Shown one piece after another: positions 1 through 13,111 of a stretch of DNA of 64,000 nt. Both the position numbers and the translations under genes were made by a program. Source of the stretch: Ailanthus altissimus (taxonomy: Eukaryota > Streptophyta > Magnoliopsida > Sapindales > Simaroubaceae); the NCBI GenBank assembly GCA_946807835.1, contig OX327686.1, positions 930,001 through 994,000 of the forward strand. Direction: 5' to 3'. Under the pieces are notes generated by a model. The model did no database searches. It was not told where the DNA came from and saw nothing but the letters and a program-made list of their open reading frames with translations. Every line of letters begins with the position of its first letter. Position 1 is the stretch's first letter.

Positions 1-985
1 TAGTTCACGTTAGGAAATTAAGCTAGATATTTGTTTTTTTTTTTTTATATTTGTAAGAAAAGCTTTTAATTCTAGTTATTTTTGTTATAAAGACGAGATT
101 TTTCTTTTCATTTTTTCAGCTTGAATTAAAAAAAAAATTGAATCAGAAAATGGGTTCCCATTTCACTATTTTGGTTGCAATTTAAGCTCGTGATTGCAAT
201 TGGATGATTTTAATTAATTCTCCATGTATGGAGATGGAGATTGCACAATATTCCCTCCCCAACCCACCCCACCCCATTTTTTTTTTGGGAAATGTTAGTG
301 TGTCTTTAGTTGGGTGCCTTACAAACAATTTTAAGATGAAGTTATGTGAACTTTGAGCTTTTCAAAGGAATTTATCGTTAGTCTCTTGGATCTGTAAAAT
401 TTAATGTTTTTTTGGAGATCTATTTGGTAGGCTATACTGTTTTGAGTAGTCTAGACGCATAATTGTTGCATCAAGTTGTTGATTGCTTTGAATCTGTGAA
501 TTAAATGGATGGTAGCAGATCGGACCCAAGTCTGCAGGCTCATTGTGTGGTAATGGGAATTGTTTGTGATTCTAGGTGTCTTAATTGCAATTCTGTGGTT
601 TAAAAGTTGGTGGTCCCTTTAGAGTTATAGATGTAGAAGAACTTGAACCCAGGTTAAGTCTCATCACATTAACTATCAAAACTGAAACTAATTGAAAAAG
701 GCGAAAAGGTAAATAGGTTGCATCCCTGTGCGTTATAATCATGAAGGTGTTATTGTGCCCCTCTTATATGTGTAATGTGTACTTTGGTTACAATCTTGCC
801 TCTCGCCTGTGTTACCTGGGTTGTACCTGCATTGAAATACTGCCTGTGAATGGTGTAGATGCAAAAAGGATTAAAAGTTTCCAATGTGTTTCCTTTGTGC
901 ATAGTTGTTGTATGACCTTATACTAAGTGCATTCTGATGATGTGAAGTTATTCTGTGGATTTTTATAATTTTTCCAATGACACAG
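1..985 (+). other. Intron (or upstream) sequence of the TM9 gene
   Basis: AT-rich sequence ending in a clean acceptor (acacag, 980-985) directly before the first recognisable TM9 exon. TM9 proteins begin with a signal peptide and a short stretch before the GDELKVKV block. No signal peptide followed by a usable donor is visible here, so exon 1 probably lies left of the window. The short reading frame at 741-926 has no family resemblance and is taken as chance. Confidence 0.6.
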
Positions 986-3294
986 GGGGATGAGTTGAAG
1001 GTGAAAGTGAACAAACTGACCTCCACAAAAACCCAGCTTCCTTACTCCTACTATTCCCTCCCATATTGTCAACCAGATCAAATAGTTGACAGTGCTGAGA
1101 ATCTTGGGGAAGTTCTTCGTGGTGATCGAATTGAAAACTCTCCTTATGTGGTAAGTTATGTTTCTTGAACAAGTTACTCATCCTCTCATTACTTTTACTG
1201 TTTTATGTTGTTGAGTGGTTGACAAAATCTACTTCTTGCAGTTTAAAATGAGAGAACCGCAAATGTGCAATGTTGTATGTCGTATAACACTTAACAAGAA
1301 AACCGCCAAGGAATTCAAGGAAAAGATAACCGATGAGTATCGGGTGAACATGTGAGACAATAATTTAATGCTTCCAAATTTGTAATTCATTTCTTCTGTA
1401 AGCAGCCTTTGCTATGATGTTTATGGTGGTCTTTTGATTTATGATGTATTTACGACAGGATCTTGGATAACCTTCCTCTAGTTGTTCCTATTCGAAGACC
1501 TGATCAGGAAAATAGTATGGTGTATCAACAAGGATTTCATGTAGGTCTCAGGGGACAATATGCCGGGGTAAGTGCCAGACAACATCTTTATGGATTAGTA
1601 ATAAAATCTTTGTTGAACATTTTTTGATTATTTTCTTTACTTCATTGTTTCCAGAGCAAGGAAGAAAAGCATTTTATCCACAACCACTTGGCGTTTACTG
1701 TAAAGTATCACCAAGATGTTCAGGCTGACACAGCAAGGATTGTAGGATTTGAGGTCAAACCATTCAGGTTATATTTATGATATTTCTTTGCCTACCTCCT
1801 TTTACTAGACTGCAATAGCTTCTCTCTACAGTATTAGCTTTCCTGTGTATTAATTTTGATACATTTTAATGAATCCAGTGTTAAACATGAGTATGAAGGT
1901 GATTGGAATGAGAAGATGCGTTTGACAACTTGTGATCCCCATGCAAAAAGAGCAGTCACCAACTCTGAATCTCCCCAAGAAGTTGATGACAAGAAGGAAA
2001 TTATATTTACATATGATGTCGAGTTCCAGGTTTGGCTTTATACCTCTTAGGACAGAAAGGACTTCTGCTGGTTGCCCGTATATTGAAATTACAATGTTCT
2101 TCCTTTATAATTCTTGCCAACTATTTCACCTTGCAGGAAAGTGAGGTAAAGTGGGCATCTCGGTGGGATACATATCTTCTGATGGCTGATGATCAGATTC
2201 ACTGGTTCTCAATTGTTAATTCTTTGATGATTGTTATTTTCCTCTCTGGGATGGTTGCCATGATAATGTTACGCACTCTTTACCGGGATATTTCCAAGTA
2301 CAACCAGTTAGAAACTCAGGAAGAAGCTCAGGAAGAGACTGGGTGGAAACTGGTCCATGGGGATGTTTTCAGGCCTCCAGTAAATTCAGACTTACTCTGT
2401 GTCTATGTTGGGACAGGTGTTCAATTTTTCGGAATGTTTCTTGTCACCTTGATCTTCGCAGCTCTTGGTTTCCTCTCTCCTTCAAACCGAGGTGGGTTGA
2501 TGACGGCCATGCTCCTGCTTTGGATCTTCATGGGCTTGTTTGCTGGATACACTTCTGCTCGTCTCTATAAGATGTTCAAAGGAACAGAATGGAAGAAACT
2601 CACCGTGAAAACAGCTTTCATGTTTCCTGGAATTTGCTTTGCCATTTTCTTTGTCCTAAATGCTTTAATTTGGGGTGAGAAATCCTCTGGTGCAGTGCCA
2701 TTCGGAACCATGTTTGCTCTGGTATTTTTATGGTTTGGCATCTCTGTCCCCCTTGTCTTTGTGGGTAGTTATGTTGGTTTTAGAAAGCCAGCAATTGAGG
2801 ATCCTGTGAAAACCAACAAGATCCCAAGGCAGATCCCGGAGCAGCCCTGGTACATGAACCCCATCTTCTCTATTCTAATTGGAGGCATACTTCCATTTGG
2901 AGCCATCTTTATTGAACTCTTTTTCATTCTCACCTCAATATGGCTGCACCAGTTCTATTACATATTTGGTTTCCTCTTTATTGTCTTCGCCATTCTCATT
3001 GTTACTTGCGCTGAGATCACAGTTGTGCTTTGCTACTTCCAGCTGTGCAGTGAGGATTACCTCTGGTGGTGGAGATCATACCTCACTTCAGGTTCCTCAG
3101 CACTCTATCTCTTCCTCTACGCAGCTTTCTACTTCTTCACAAAGCTTGAGATCAGCAAGCCAGTATCCGGGATCTTGTACTTCGGGTATATGTTGATTGC
3201 TTCGTATGCTTTCTTTGTGCTTACGGGTACAATTGGTTTCTACGCTTGCTTCTGGTTCACAAGACTTATCTACTCATCAGTAAAGATTGATTGA
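986..3294 (+). CDS. Transmembrane 9 superfamily protein (nonaspanin/EMP70), 5' partial
   Basis: Six exons by splice sites and frame: 986-1150, 1242-1351, 1459-1567, 1655-1767, 1879-2029 and 2137-3294, giving 601 visible residues of a family usually near 640. The first exon opens with [11 protein letters not shown], the conserved luminal start of the mature protein. The luminal part continues through [26 protein letters not shown] and IVGFEVKP. The last exon carries a first membrane segment after WFSIVNSLM, then [46 protein letters not shown] and the remaining membrane helices, nine expected in total. The protein ends in KID, the KxD/E tail that holds plant TM9 proteins in the Golgi. These are Golgi/endosome membrane proteins; the exact transport role is not known from sequence. 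The signal-peptide exon is missing from the window. The gene is convergent with the CNGC gene. Confidence 0.93.
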
Positions 3295-4351
3295 TTGGCT
3301 GTGTTGCAAATTAGAGGAAGTCAGCTGGTTTAATTCTACCTACACAATGGCGTTATCTCTGAAATTTGGTGCATCCATAAACTTTCTGGCATTAATTTGG
3401 ATTCAATTTTATATCTAAAATCATAGAGAAATTGTTATTCTTAGTCTACTTGATACAGGTTTTCATCGACAGTTAGTTCTTACCTCGTTAATTTTTTCAC
3501 TTAAACTGTTTTGTACGAGACATGATTGGTACTCAAATGCTATGGCATTCGATGTTTATTCCATAAATTAGAGAGAGAATTCTTGTATTGACACATCTGG
3601 TGCTATCATGTTTGTGGTCTACAAATCCATATAAATGCAGGGTTGCAACTTTTTTGTTTCTTCTTATTTGTATAAGCACAGGAGTTTAAAATGTGGGTAA
3701 GTACCCACTTTTGTTTCTACTCGTTGACATAGTTGTGGATAAAAATTTTAGCTCCCCAATGTAAACCATCCACTAAATTTACTGCAATTGAAGACTGAAT
3801 ACCAAATCAACTTGTCATGTATTTCGTTCCAATTATGTATAAGGGAGATCTTTTGCAAATTTGAAATCATACGGAGTTGCAGGGAAAAATTTATTGAATA
3901 AAGATTTCCATTCCGTAAACATAACATTACAGTAACAAGAAGCGAGCAGCAATTGATTCAACTGATTTAAGTCTTTTGGTGCAATTTTGTTTTAACCATC
4001 CCCTTTTAAGCTAATGAATGAGTAATACCAATTGTTGGTAACCTTGTTGAGAGAATACCAGAGGATTATTTCTTGATGACTGAGGTACAATCAAATACCA
4101 TATTGGCATTTTCACAAGCCCAGGTATATTCGCCGAGCGTTAGCGCAACATTTACAGAGCTGTTTCTCAATTGCAAACAAAGCAGAGCGCACAGCTTTTA
4201 CAGTTGATATTTCTTCCAGCAAGCCTTACAATAACTGTAATTCCAAGATGAAATGTGTGTATTATACAACCTTTTTTGCCCTTCAGAGCGAGTAAAATTT
4301 TGAAAGTAGCAAGTCATTGGCAGTTTTACGTGATTCATCATACATAATACG
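3295..4351. other. 3' untranslated regions of two convergent genes
   Basis: The space between the TM9 stop and the CNGC stop. No coding signal was found on either strand. It should hold both 3' UTRs. On the minus strand a possible AATAAA polyadenylation signal reads at about 3890-3900. The minus-strand reading frame at 4198-4467 overlaps the end of the CNGC coding region in another frame and is not a gene. Confidence 0.6.
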
Positions 4352-7300
4352 TCACTCTGCATCTTCTGCGGTAAAATCAGGCTCGGGAGGCTTCTGCAGT
4401 TTGACCAACTCCCTAGCACTCTTCGCATTCCTGTTTCTATGTATACCTCGAAGAGCGTTTGCTGCAAACCTGGTAGCTAAGAAGGTGGCACCAATGCTGT
4501 ATGAACCTCCACCGGTGTTGTTTTGTACTCCGTCAGACCCTTTCTCTTCTTCTTCCTCCTTCCGCGTCTGCTCCATCTTCTTTCTCTTAGAATAACGACG
4601 CCATGCAGCTTGGATGAAGCAAGCAGCCCACGTCCTCCACTGCTGCGAGTAAAATCGGAAGGTGTGTTGAACCTGTCTGCTGTGAAGTCGCCTGAACTGA
4701 CTGGCCACGAATTTTAACTCTTCTGCTATTAGGGCAAATGCCTCAACCTCTTTTAAAGCCTTCACAGTACGGGTAGAGGACGGGAGGTTAGCACCAGATT
4801 TGGGATCCAGGGCCCAGGTTAGAAGCTCTTCACCACAGAAATCTCCCTCTTTCAGAAAACTGCGGTTGAAGAACCCACTCCTTCCACCATCTGTAGTTAC
4901 ACTCTCAAGGCGCCCACGTATAATAAAAAGCATCTCGTCAACTGGATCTCCTTCTCGAACTATATAAGTATTTTCTGTGAATAAACATGGCTTCAGGCGC
5001 TCACAAATGGCATCAAGTAGCCTCTCATCCATATCCTCGAACAGAGGAACCTATAGCACACCAACAAAAGCAATCATAACTTCTACTGGGCAAGAAGATG
5101 CAATGCACTATGTTGAAGCCAATGGGATAACATACAAAGAAGCAAAGAAATTGAACGGGTGACTAAAAGGAGTGAAGTCTTCATAGAACATGTAATCCTT
5201 TGTTTGCAGTCTGATTGTTCATTTAACAACCAATGACAACTGGTAAACCCTTTAACACAGGTCAGTAAGTAAAGCCTATCTCAATAATTCCAATCCTTAA
5301 GGATATGCATAAAATTGACCAAACTAAGCACTACTGATAAACAGTACTGTATTGAAACTGAGAGAACATGTTTTCATTGATTCATTAAGATATCCTACAA
5401 CTTAAAGAAACAGACCGTCAGCTATAATCAAGAATTTGTGACGCAACTAATATTAGGAAATCTTTTAGCTATATATGCTTTGGAAAAGGATCAATGTACA
5501 GTAAATTAACCTGTCTGCAAATTACAGAAAAAAGTAAAAATAGATGGACTGAACAGGCTAGCAAGAAAATCAAATTAACTCACCCTCCTAACCAAAGCCA
5601 GGCAAAGGTGCCGCTTGATGTCTCTCCTGAGATCTTTTGGTAAGCTCTGAACCAAACTCTCTTCATCTACCCCACGTGTTTCCAACCACTTATATTGGTC
5701 ATAGCGTCTTACCCTTTCCCTAAGGTCTGGTGGGAGCAAGCGATGATGCATCCATTGTTCCGAGTCACGCCTTTTGATCCTCATTTCCTCAAGCCGGATA
5801 GTCAATGACTGAAGATATGTCTGTTACAATAGAAAAAAGGTAGGAACTTCAGCACTGTATCCCCATAATAAAGATAATTGCACTCAGTAGAAATATTTTA
5901 TACATCAAGATTTAGTAAATGCTATATTTAGGTATCTCTTCGTGTATTGGTATAACGTAATATATCATCTCAGCAATATATTCATCTTCTACCCTGCAAA
6001 TGACAAATGTTAATAGAAATTTTATCCTCCAATTCACAAACTCGAATCTTCATTTTAAGTCGGTTTGCAGCCAGGTATCTAGGCCACTACTCTTAGCTCT
6101 TGCATACATGTAAAATTCATTAGAGAGAAACGGAAGAAATCAACTAGCTACAAATTTACCTGCATATTTCCAATCAGAAGGGCAAATAGGATGAGTCCAA
6201 AAATGGCTAGTGCTATTGAAAATATAACCTCTCCAGGAAAGGTGCTGGTTTGAAGTCCCTGGCCAAGTGTACTGCAGAGAAATCAAGGGAAAATAGGTGC
6301 CAATTACTTAAAACTCCAGGACGATACTAGTTGCCAACCTAGAGGTGCCTAACATTTGTTATTTATATTAGATATACATCAAGAGCACATTCATAGAAAG
6401 AGTTTTTTTACCTCAGATTCTGCAGCCCCCACCACAAACAGTAGCAGTATTTAGAGAAAAACTTCTTAGATGAAACTATGCCAGATGACAATGCCTGTGT
6501 GTAGATTCCAAAGTCAAACTGTGGATTATTATCGTCTGCTGTACAATTTGACTGAAGTGTTGTATTACTGATGTTCTTCCAGGCATCATAACCTATCATA
6601 TCCTGATTTCCACAGTACAGGAAATCTTTTTTGCAAATTTCACTCTCTGAGCAAGCCCTGCGCCAGCAAGTATCATTGCGTTCTAGAGCTAGTAAGTACC
6701 AGAATGCCCCAGCTATCTGCAAAATTCATCCAAAATGACTTATTTTTATTATTTTTAAATAAACTGACAAAGTGCTGGCCTCTGCTAAATAGAATCAATA
6801 TTGATGTAAGCTGATGGTGGAAAACAGAAAGATGTAAGATTTAAAGAGATGGCAGAATTTCTTCTACAAGTACTAACTATTAGAGCTCAAAATTGTATGT
6901 CTATTTATTAAAGCCAAAGGTCTGAGAACAATTCTGTAAGGACTTATAACAAAGAAGAGAGCTGATTTTCAACATACAAGAGACACACCCCAATGTTTGC
7001 ATGACATGACATTATCAATTGATAAAAGACAACTTGGTAAAAGTCCAATATGGCAGATAAGTTTTGATAAATATAAATTACTATATAAAATGGCTAAAGT
7101 GGAGCAGCAAAGAGATGTTCATACATCAGAAGCTCAAAGTACCAAAAAAGAAAAAATCAAAACCATTCAATAAGTGAGCAATAAATAAAGAAATAAACAA
7201 GATTCTGCTAATAAAACAGAATACCAAACTGAAAAAGGGACTTACATGACTGGCAAGCATGTACCATAGCAGATAATATGCAGCACCAGCCCAAGCAGTT

Positions 7301-9713
7301 TCAGCAAAGACACCTGCTGTCCTTTTCAGCTCTGAAGTTAGGGGCAAGATACGAAGAAATCTAGGGACATATTGAAACAAGACAATGTAAAATAAAGCCT
7401 GTTTTGTAGCCAGGACGTCTGAACCATTTGATCTCAGAAGAAATCTCCCAACGACAATCTGCAATTTTGAAGGAAAAACAATATTAGTGAGAAAGCTATA
7501 CACAGTTTTTGACCTCCAGCAAGTTTGCAATCATAACAGAAGAACACTATTAAACTAAAGGACTGATTGAGAATAGTCATCATTGTTCTCAAAATGATAA
7601 AAAATATGTATTTTATGATAACATGGGATGTGAATGAACAAAAATGCAGCATGCAGCCAGCACCCTGATAGATTTTCAGTACAAATATAAACTAGATCAC
7701 ATGTTGAAGGCCAGTGAATGGGAAAGGGAATGTTAAAATACATAACTAGAGATTTAAAAGACTCACTTCCTAATTCACAGGCAAGTCTCAAATGATAAAA
7801 GTAATCTAGATAGTGGATTATTTAGCAAGGAGAAAATAATCAAATTTCTAGCTACAAGATGAAAATGCAATAGATGCTCTTAATTCCATGTGGACAAAGA
7901 AACACAAAGCTAGAAATGGTCACTGTTCTGTATGCATAAATTTCTAAATTTAGTGATTTTGGTAGAATATTTGATTATAAGACTGGCATCTTCTCCCAAA
8001 AATTCGATGATAGCATGGAAGACATGCTCACATATGCTATAAATATAATGATGAAGTAGGATGGTTGAAAATATGACATAAATATCTAAAATTAGAAAAA
8101 GCTGCAATGGAAACTAAAAAGAAACTAAAGACCTACTAACTGCAGTTTTAAACTGACAATATTGATTTCAACTAGTTAACTCCCATAATGCATAATAATA
8201 AAATGTAGCAAACTTTGATTTAACCTCCATATAAATCAAAAAGAAAACTAGCAGCCCGCTCATTTTGATCTAGCAGTAAAGAATGAATGATGAGTAAAGC
8301 AAACATAACACAGGTACAAGATACTAATTGAAATCAAGAAGCAAAAGGGAATTGCATTGAAATAATAAGATAGCGTGCAGCCTTCAAGTCAACAAATAAC
8401 TGGGGTGAGTACAAAAATTTAAACCTGTGGAAGGGGAAACACAGCAAGAAAATCAATGATGAAATAACGTTGTAAGTATCGCTTGGCTATTTGTGCAGGA
8501 TCTATCACAAGTTCACCTCGTCCAAAAACCCGAGATGATGGAGCAATAAAAGCTGTTCGAAATTGTAGAGCCATGTGGAAAAGATAGAAAGCATCAATGA
8601 CTGTCCGCAATGTTGTTGCTGTAATAGCCAATTTTCGATCTATGCCAAGACATTTTGATGAATCATCAATGACCGGAAGATAAAAGAATAATGGGTCCAC
8701 AGATACAGCCAAAATACATGATATTACAATTAATTTATTGCAAAACAAGAGGAATTTATCTTGAGGATCAAATATTTTCTTCTCTGACACTTTAAGATCT
8801 TCTGGAAATACTGCCCTAGAAACCCCAATTCTAAGTGATCGACCAATTGACTTAAGTCCTTCAGATCCCTTCCTGATTCCGCTCTTGAAAGACGTATTGC
8901 TGGTATGTGCAGTACGACTTAATCCCTCAACATTGAATCCACATCTTTTCACTCCTGTGTCAGAAGATGATGATAATCTGGAATCCAAGTCATCCAACCT
9001 AATAAATTCGTGAACAGCACAACAAACAAAAATTAGATGCCTTAAAATTGAGTTCGAAGTTTTCAACATATCTTAAGATAAAACATCAAAATGGGAACAG
9101 TCACATAAAGCAATTTTTCACGTCATGATACAGAATATTCAATCTGGACAGAAAACTTATTTATGTGATCCATGAGATATAGAATAAAGGGTCAGGTTCA
9201 TCCCCCATTGTTACCAACATGCAACATACTTTAGCATCTATAGATCCTATGTCAGCATCAACTTCAATTCATGGTACAGCTGAAACAAAACTTGAAGATG
9301 ATGAAACATTATACTAAAGTTAGCCAATAAAGCATGTAACTCATTAAGCATATCTATAGATATTTAGCATCTGAGGCCATTATCATGTAGATGTAGCTAG
9401 TCTAGTTAACTTATAATATCCGTTCTTCTAGATAAACACCATCAAACAGATTTGTACAAAAGCACGTGAATCATGACTGACAAAATTCTATCCAGGTCAC
9501 AACACAGTCGTTACAAGTTCTGAGCACACAATTCAACCCAGCAAAAAAAAAAAAAAATCTACTAGATAAGAAAACACAAGAAACATCAAACATCTGAACA
9601 AAATTTAACTTCTTGTCCTTCGCGAACACTCAAGGCAAAAACTATAGTTGGTACCTGACAAATTTCTCTCGCTGGCCATCCATATAATGCGATTTATAAC
9701 CGCAATCAAACAT
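4352..9713 (-). CDS. CNGC9: Cyclic nucleotide-gated ion channel, CNGC6/CNGC9 type
   Basis: Seven coding exons on the minus strand: 9655-9713, 8425-8998, 7246-7458, 6412-6716, 6160-6271, 5584-5820 and 4352-5050. They total 2199 nt and 732 residues with every junction in frame; Arabidopsis CNGC9 is near this length. The start is the upstream in-frame ATG at 9713 (MFDCGYKSHY), because CNGC6/9 proteins begin MFD/MLDCG. A second ATG at 9683 would give a 722-residue form. Order: cytosolic N-terminus, six-helix domain (about 100-430) with pore motif GLQNLSTLGQG near 375-390, linker, cyclic nucleotide-binding domain about 500-600 (EGDPVDEMLFIIRGRL, EGDFCGEELL), and an IQ calmodulin site FIQAAWRRYSK near 645-655. 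These are plasma-membrane Ca2+-permeable cation channels gated or modulated by cyclic nucleotides and calmodulin. No break is seen. CNGC6 and CNGC9 cannot be told apart confidently. Confidence 0.95.
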
Positions 9714-10990
9714 TCTTTTTACAGTTGACCACAAAATACCCCTGCATACCAGCAAAAAGAAATTAATTTAAAGCAATTATAAATCAATAACTACTGACAT
9801 CAACTGCATGGCTCAATATATATGTGCTTCAAGCTGCCGGAGCCAGTAAATAAAGTTTTCAGAAAGCAAGAAGACATGGGTTGCATTGGATTGACCAGTT
9901 TATTGACCATCAAGCAAGCCCAAGAGAAATGTATCACAAATAATTGCCCAAACCACTACTCCAATAAGCCAATACTTTGGGCTTTATATCATCACATATG
10001 TCTATTCATAACTTACACTGTTCTAACCATAAAAGAACTTTCTAAACATACTTCCTCTCTTCAAAGCTACACTATCACCACCAAGGAATCAAAATTCTCT
10101 TCGAGAGCACACCCTTCGAGAACCCGCTCTCTCGGCAACTACCCACTCAAGAGTATTGCATAAAGAGATGAAGAATGACCCAAGAACAATCACAAACTTA
10201 TTCAAGTTCAAACCCACTTTTCACTAACACCAATGTACTTCTCACCACTCACTATCTTAGACTTATATACCCACTACTAAAAACAGCCTCTAAAATATCC
10301 ATTACTAAAAAGCAGCCTCTAAAATCACCCTCTTTTATCAGCTTTTGGAATTCCCATCTCATAATTATCAAATCCTCAATTCATCATAGATTAATTCAAA
10401 ACTATCACAATCTTTTAACTACCCTAGATCTCCAAAATTATCACCACCTGATCCTAATCTTCTTCTTCTTATTATTATTATCATAACTACTTTATTTTCC
10501 AAAAAAATGGGCAAAAATTTGAACTTTTTATCTCTCTCCTCCATTATTTGCACCAAATTTCACAACTTCAATGCAAATATTTACGACAAAAATTTTCCCA
10601 CCAAAGAAAAAATCTAACTCAGAACAAAGTCAAATTCACTTCATTGAAATAAAAAGCAGGCTGATTCAGAACTTCGAGTAACGAAATTAAACTAAAATCT
10701 GAACACAAAAAGTCGACTTTCATGCAACAAATTTACAGCTAATTTAACTTTAACACAACTTTCGAAAAAAGAAATTTAACTCCCGCAGCAAAAATAATTA
10801 TATATACAAAAGCAACCAATTACTGATCTTAATCAAAATAGAGAGGAACTTACAGTGAAAAAGACTTGGATTTTTTGCTTTTTCTTCTTTTTCGTTTTCC
10901 TTTTAATTCATAATTTTACAGAAAATTTGAAGTTAAAAGGACTTGACAGATTTGCACGTTCTCTCCAAAGAGAAACGGGAGAGCAAAATG
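9714..10990 (-). other. CNGC 5' UTR with a 1.1-kb leader intron
   Basis: The coding exon extends upstream to an acceptor (tatgcag before 9741). A matching donor (CACT then GTAAGT, minus strand) is at 10853. This predicts a leader intron 9742-10853 and a first non-coding exon from 10854 to roughly 10990. The plus-strand reading frames at 9822-10163 and 10175-10486 inside it are low-complexity and match no family. Leader introns of this size often affect expression; that is inference here. Confidence 0.6.
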
Positions 10991-11626
10991 GAAGTCAAAA
11001 TAATCTCTTACGAAACTAGACGAAAAATATTATTAAAAAAAAAAGTGAAGGGGTCAAAATTTTCAAATGACGATTTTGCCCTTTCCCATGTTGGTTCGGT
11101 TTTGCTTGGCGCTTGGCGGCTTTTTTAATCCCCGATTGGTTTGTACGTTTAGGCCCGGCCCGATATGTGATTAATTAAAAAGTTACTTTTTTTTTATAAT
11201 TAAGATAAAATTAATTTTTAAGTAAAAATAAAACGTAAATTTTAAATTTCTTTTATGAAATTAAATTTTTTTTTTTATATAAAAATATGACGCAATGGAA
11301 AGGAGACATATAATTAATTATAAATACATATTCTTTAACAAAAATAAACTTCGAATTTTTAAAAGAGATTATGGATCAAAGACAAAACAAAAAATTTAGC
11401 GTTTGCTTAAATTTAAACTCAATCGAGGAGTCTTTTTTGTTTGAAAATTTTCTATTATTTTTCTCTTTTTTGATTCTTTTGTAATTACAAAACCACAAGA
11501 TTATAATCAATAACTATTCTTTATGAATGTTGACAACATTTTTATTAAACCAAACTTCACAATTATAAAGATAATTGACTAAATTAGAGTCAAAGAGTTA
11601 CCTTAATGACACATTGACATTTATGA

Positions 11627-11648
11627 TATAATATATATATATATATAT
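11627..11648. repeat. TA microsatellite
   Basis: Uninterrupted alternating A and T for 22 bases in AT-rich intergenic DNA. Confidence 0.9.
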
Positions 11649-12696
11649 GCATGTAAAAATTTTAATTAATAGGTAACCTTGCTTATGTTATGAATGTTTT
11701 AAAATTTTACAAAGAATTATGTGCAAGCTATATTTCAATTTGAGGAACGTGAAACTCAACGGTAAATATATATAAAATTAAAATAATACAACACTTTTTG
11801 AATATTTTTTCAAATTTTTTTATCTTAAATAATATATTAAATAACTATTAGATAATAAAATACTATAATGATAATTTTAAAAATTACACTATTTTATTAT
11901 CATAATAATTATTTAATACATTAATTTAAAATAAAAAATTTAAAATAACATTTAAATTTTATATTATTACTCATAAAATAATGTCAGACTTCCCAATGTA
12001 TCACTGCTTCCTTTCTCTGTTATCTTCTGATAACGGAAAAGTAAGTTCCATTTACACATCTTTCTCAAATCAATTTGCTTTTCTTTTAACATGAAACCGA
12101 GTTTTAAAGAGAAATTTAGCTGGTCAAACAAAAAATGTGTAAACCAAGCCAACCGTGTTAGAACAAATTTTTCTCCTAAGTCAAATCCTTCATTTTCTAA
12201 TTGTGCCTGGCCAGAAAGGAAAAATAAATTTTGAAAAAACGGAAAAGTAACAAAAAATTGACATTAGCCAGTTGCCATGGGTTGGGTGGTACCGTAGATG
12301 ACTTCACAATGCCTGAATTGGGAAGGGCTCCGAAACCAACAGTTGCTGCGGCAAACAAAAAATGCAGATGGTTTTGGCTTTAGGCAATGAATATACAGAC
12401 CTGCAGGAAAGAGCAAGAATAACATTTATATATTTTGTTGATTATAGTGATGTGAGGTATCTAAAGAAAGTATTGCTTGATAAGAAGCATGAAATATGTT
12501 CTTAAAACTATATGGACATAATATGCAATGAAAATGAGAAACATTATTCATTTGTTTAACAAACCATGTAAAAAACAATCTAGTTGCAAGCAAAATCCAC
12601 GGCAGAATAAGTGGTAGGTTAGATCACTATAGCGTAATACATATATTACACATATCAAGGGAGATTCAGTTAACACTAATTTGAATGCCTAACAAT

Positions 12697-12780
12697 ATGA
12701 CTGCCAGAGACTATGGTGGGAACTCCAACATTCCAAATATGACTGCCAGAGACTATGGTAGGAACTCCAACGTTCCAAAT
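12697..12780. repeat. 42-bp tandem duplication
   Basis: Two adjacent 42-bp units (12697-12738 and 12739-12780), each starting atgactgccagagactatgg and ending ttccaaat, with only two differences. The duplication lies downstream of the LPAT1 stop, probably in its 3' UTR or just beyond. Confidence 0.9.
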
Positions 12781-13111
12781 ACTCTTTGAAGGAAAAGTTG
12801 TACCCATAGAATCACAGAGAACACTAAAAAATAAGATTGTGCCTTGCTAGTTCTTGATTTACCAGCGTAAGGAGTATTAAAAGTAAATTCAAAGACATTC
12901 ACTTCATTAGATATCCAAGTGATGAGAGAGACAGCAGATAGATATGCACTCATTATGTTAGGTTGTATCAAGTTACCTATACTAAAGTGCAATGATGGTA
13001 CTGGTTGCGTATGAAGTGATTAATTTTTACCTTTCAGACAAATATTTCTTCAATCAACAGAAGTTAGGCATTGCGCTGTAGACAAAAAGTATATTTTGTG
13101 TAGTAAATTTC

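Larger units (their letters stand above)
10991..13111. other. AT-rich intergenic DNA between CNGC and LPAT1
   Basis: Contains the CNGC promoter side (left) and the LPAT1 3' UTR (right). Long A/T runs and a TA microsatellite at 11627-11648 are visible. The small minus-strand reading frames at 11967-12152 and 12753-12992 show no family signature. The right part near 12240-12420 is less AT-rich but I recognise nothing in it. Confidence 0.5.

Noticed and set aside
741..926. 61-residue cysteine-rich plus-strand frame before the TM9 exons
   Set aside because: It lies in intron-like sequence, lacks splice or promoter context and resembles no family.
9822..10486. Two plus-strand frames of 113 and 103 residues
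   Set aside because: They fall inside the CNGC leader intron and translate low-complexity Ser/Thr/Leu/His sequence; no family signature.
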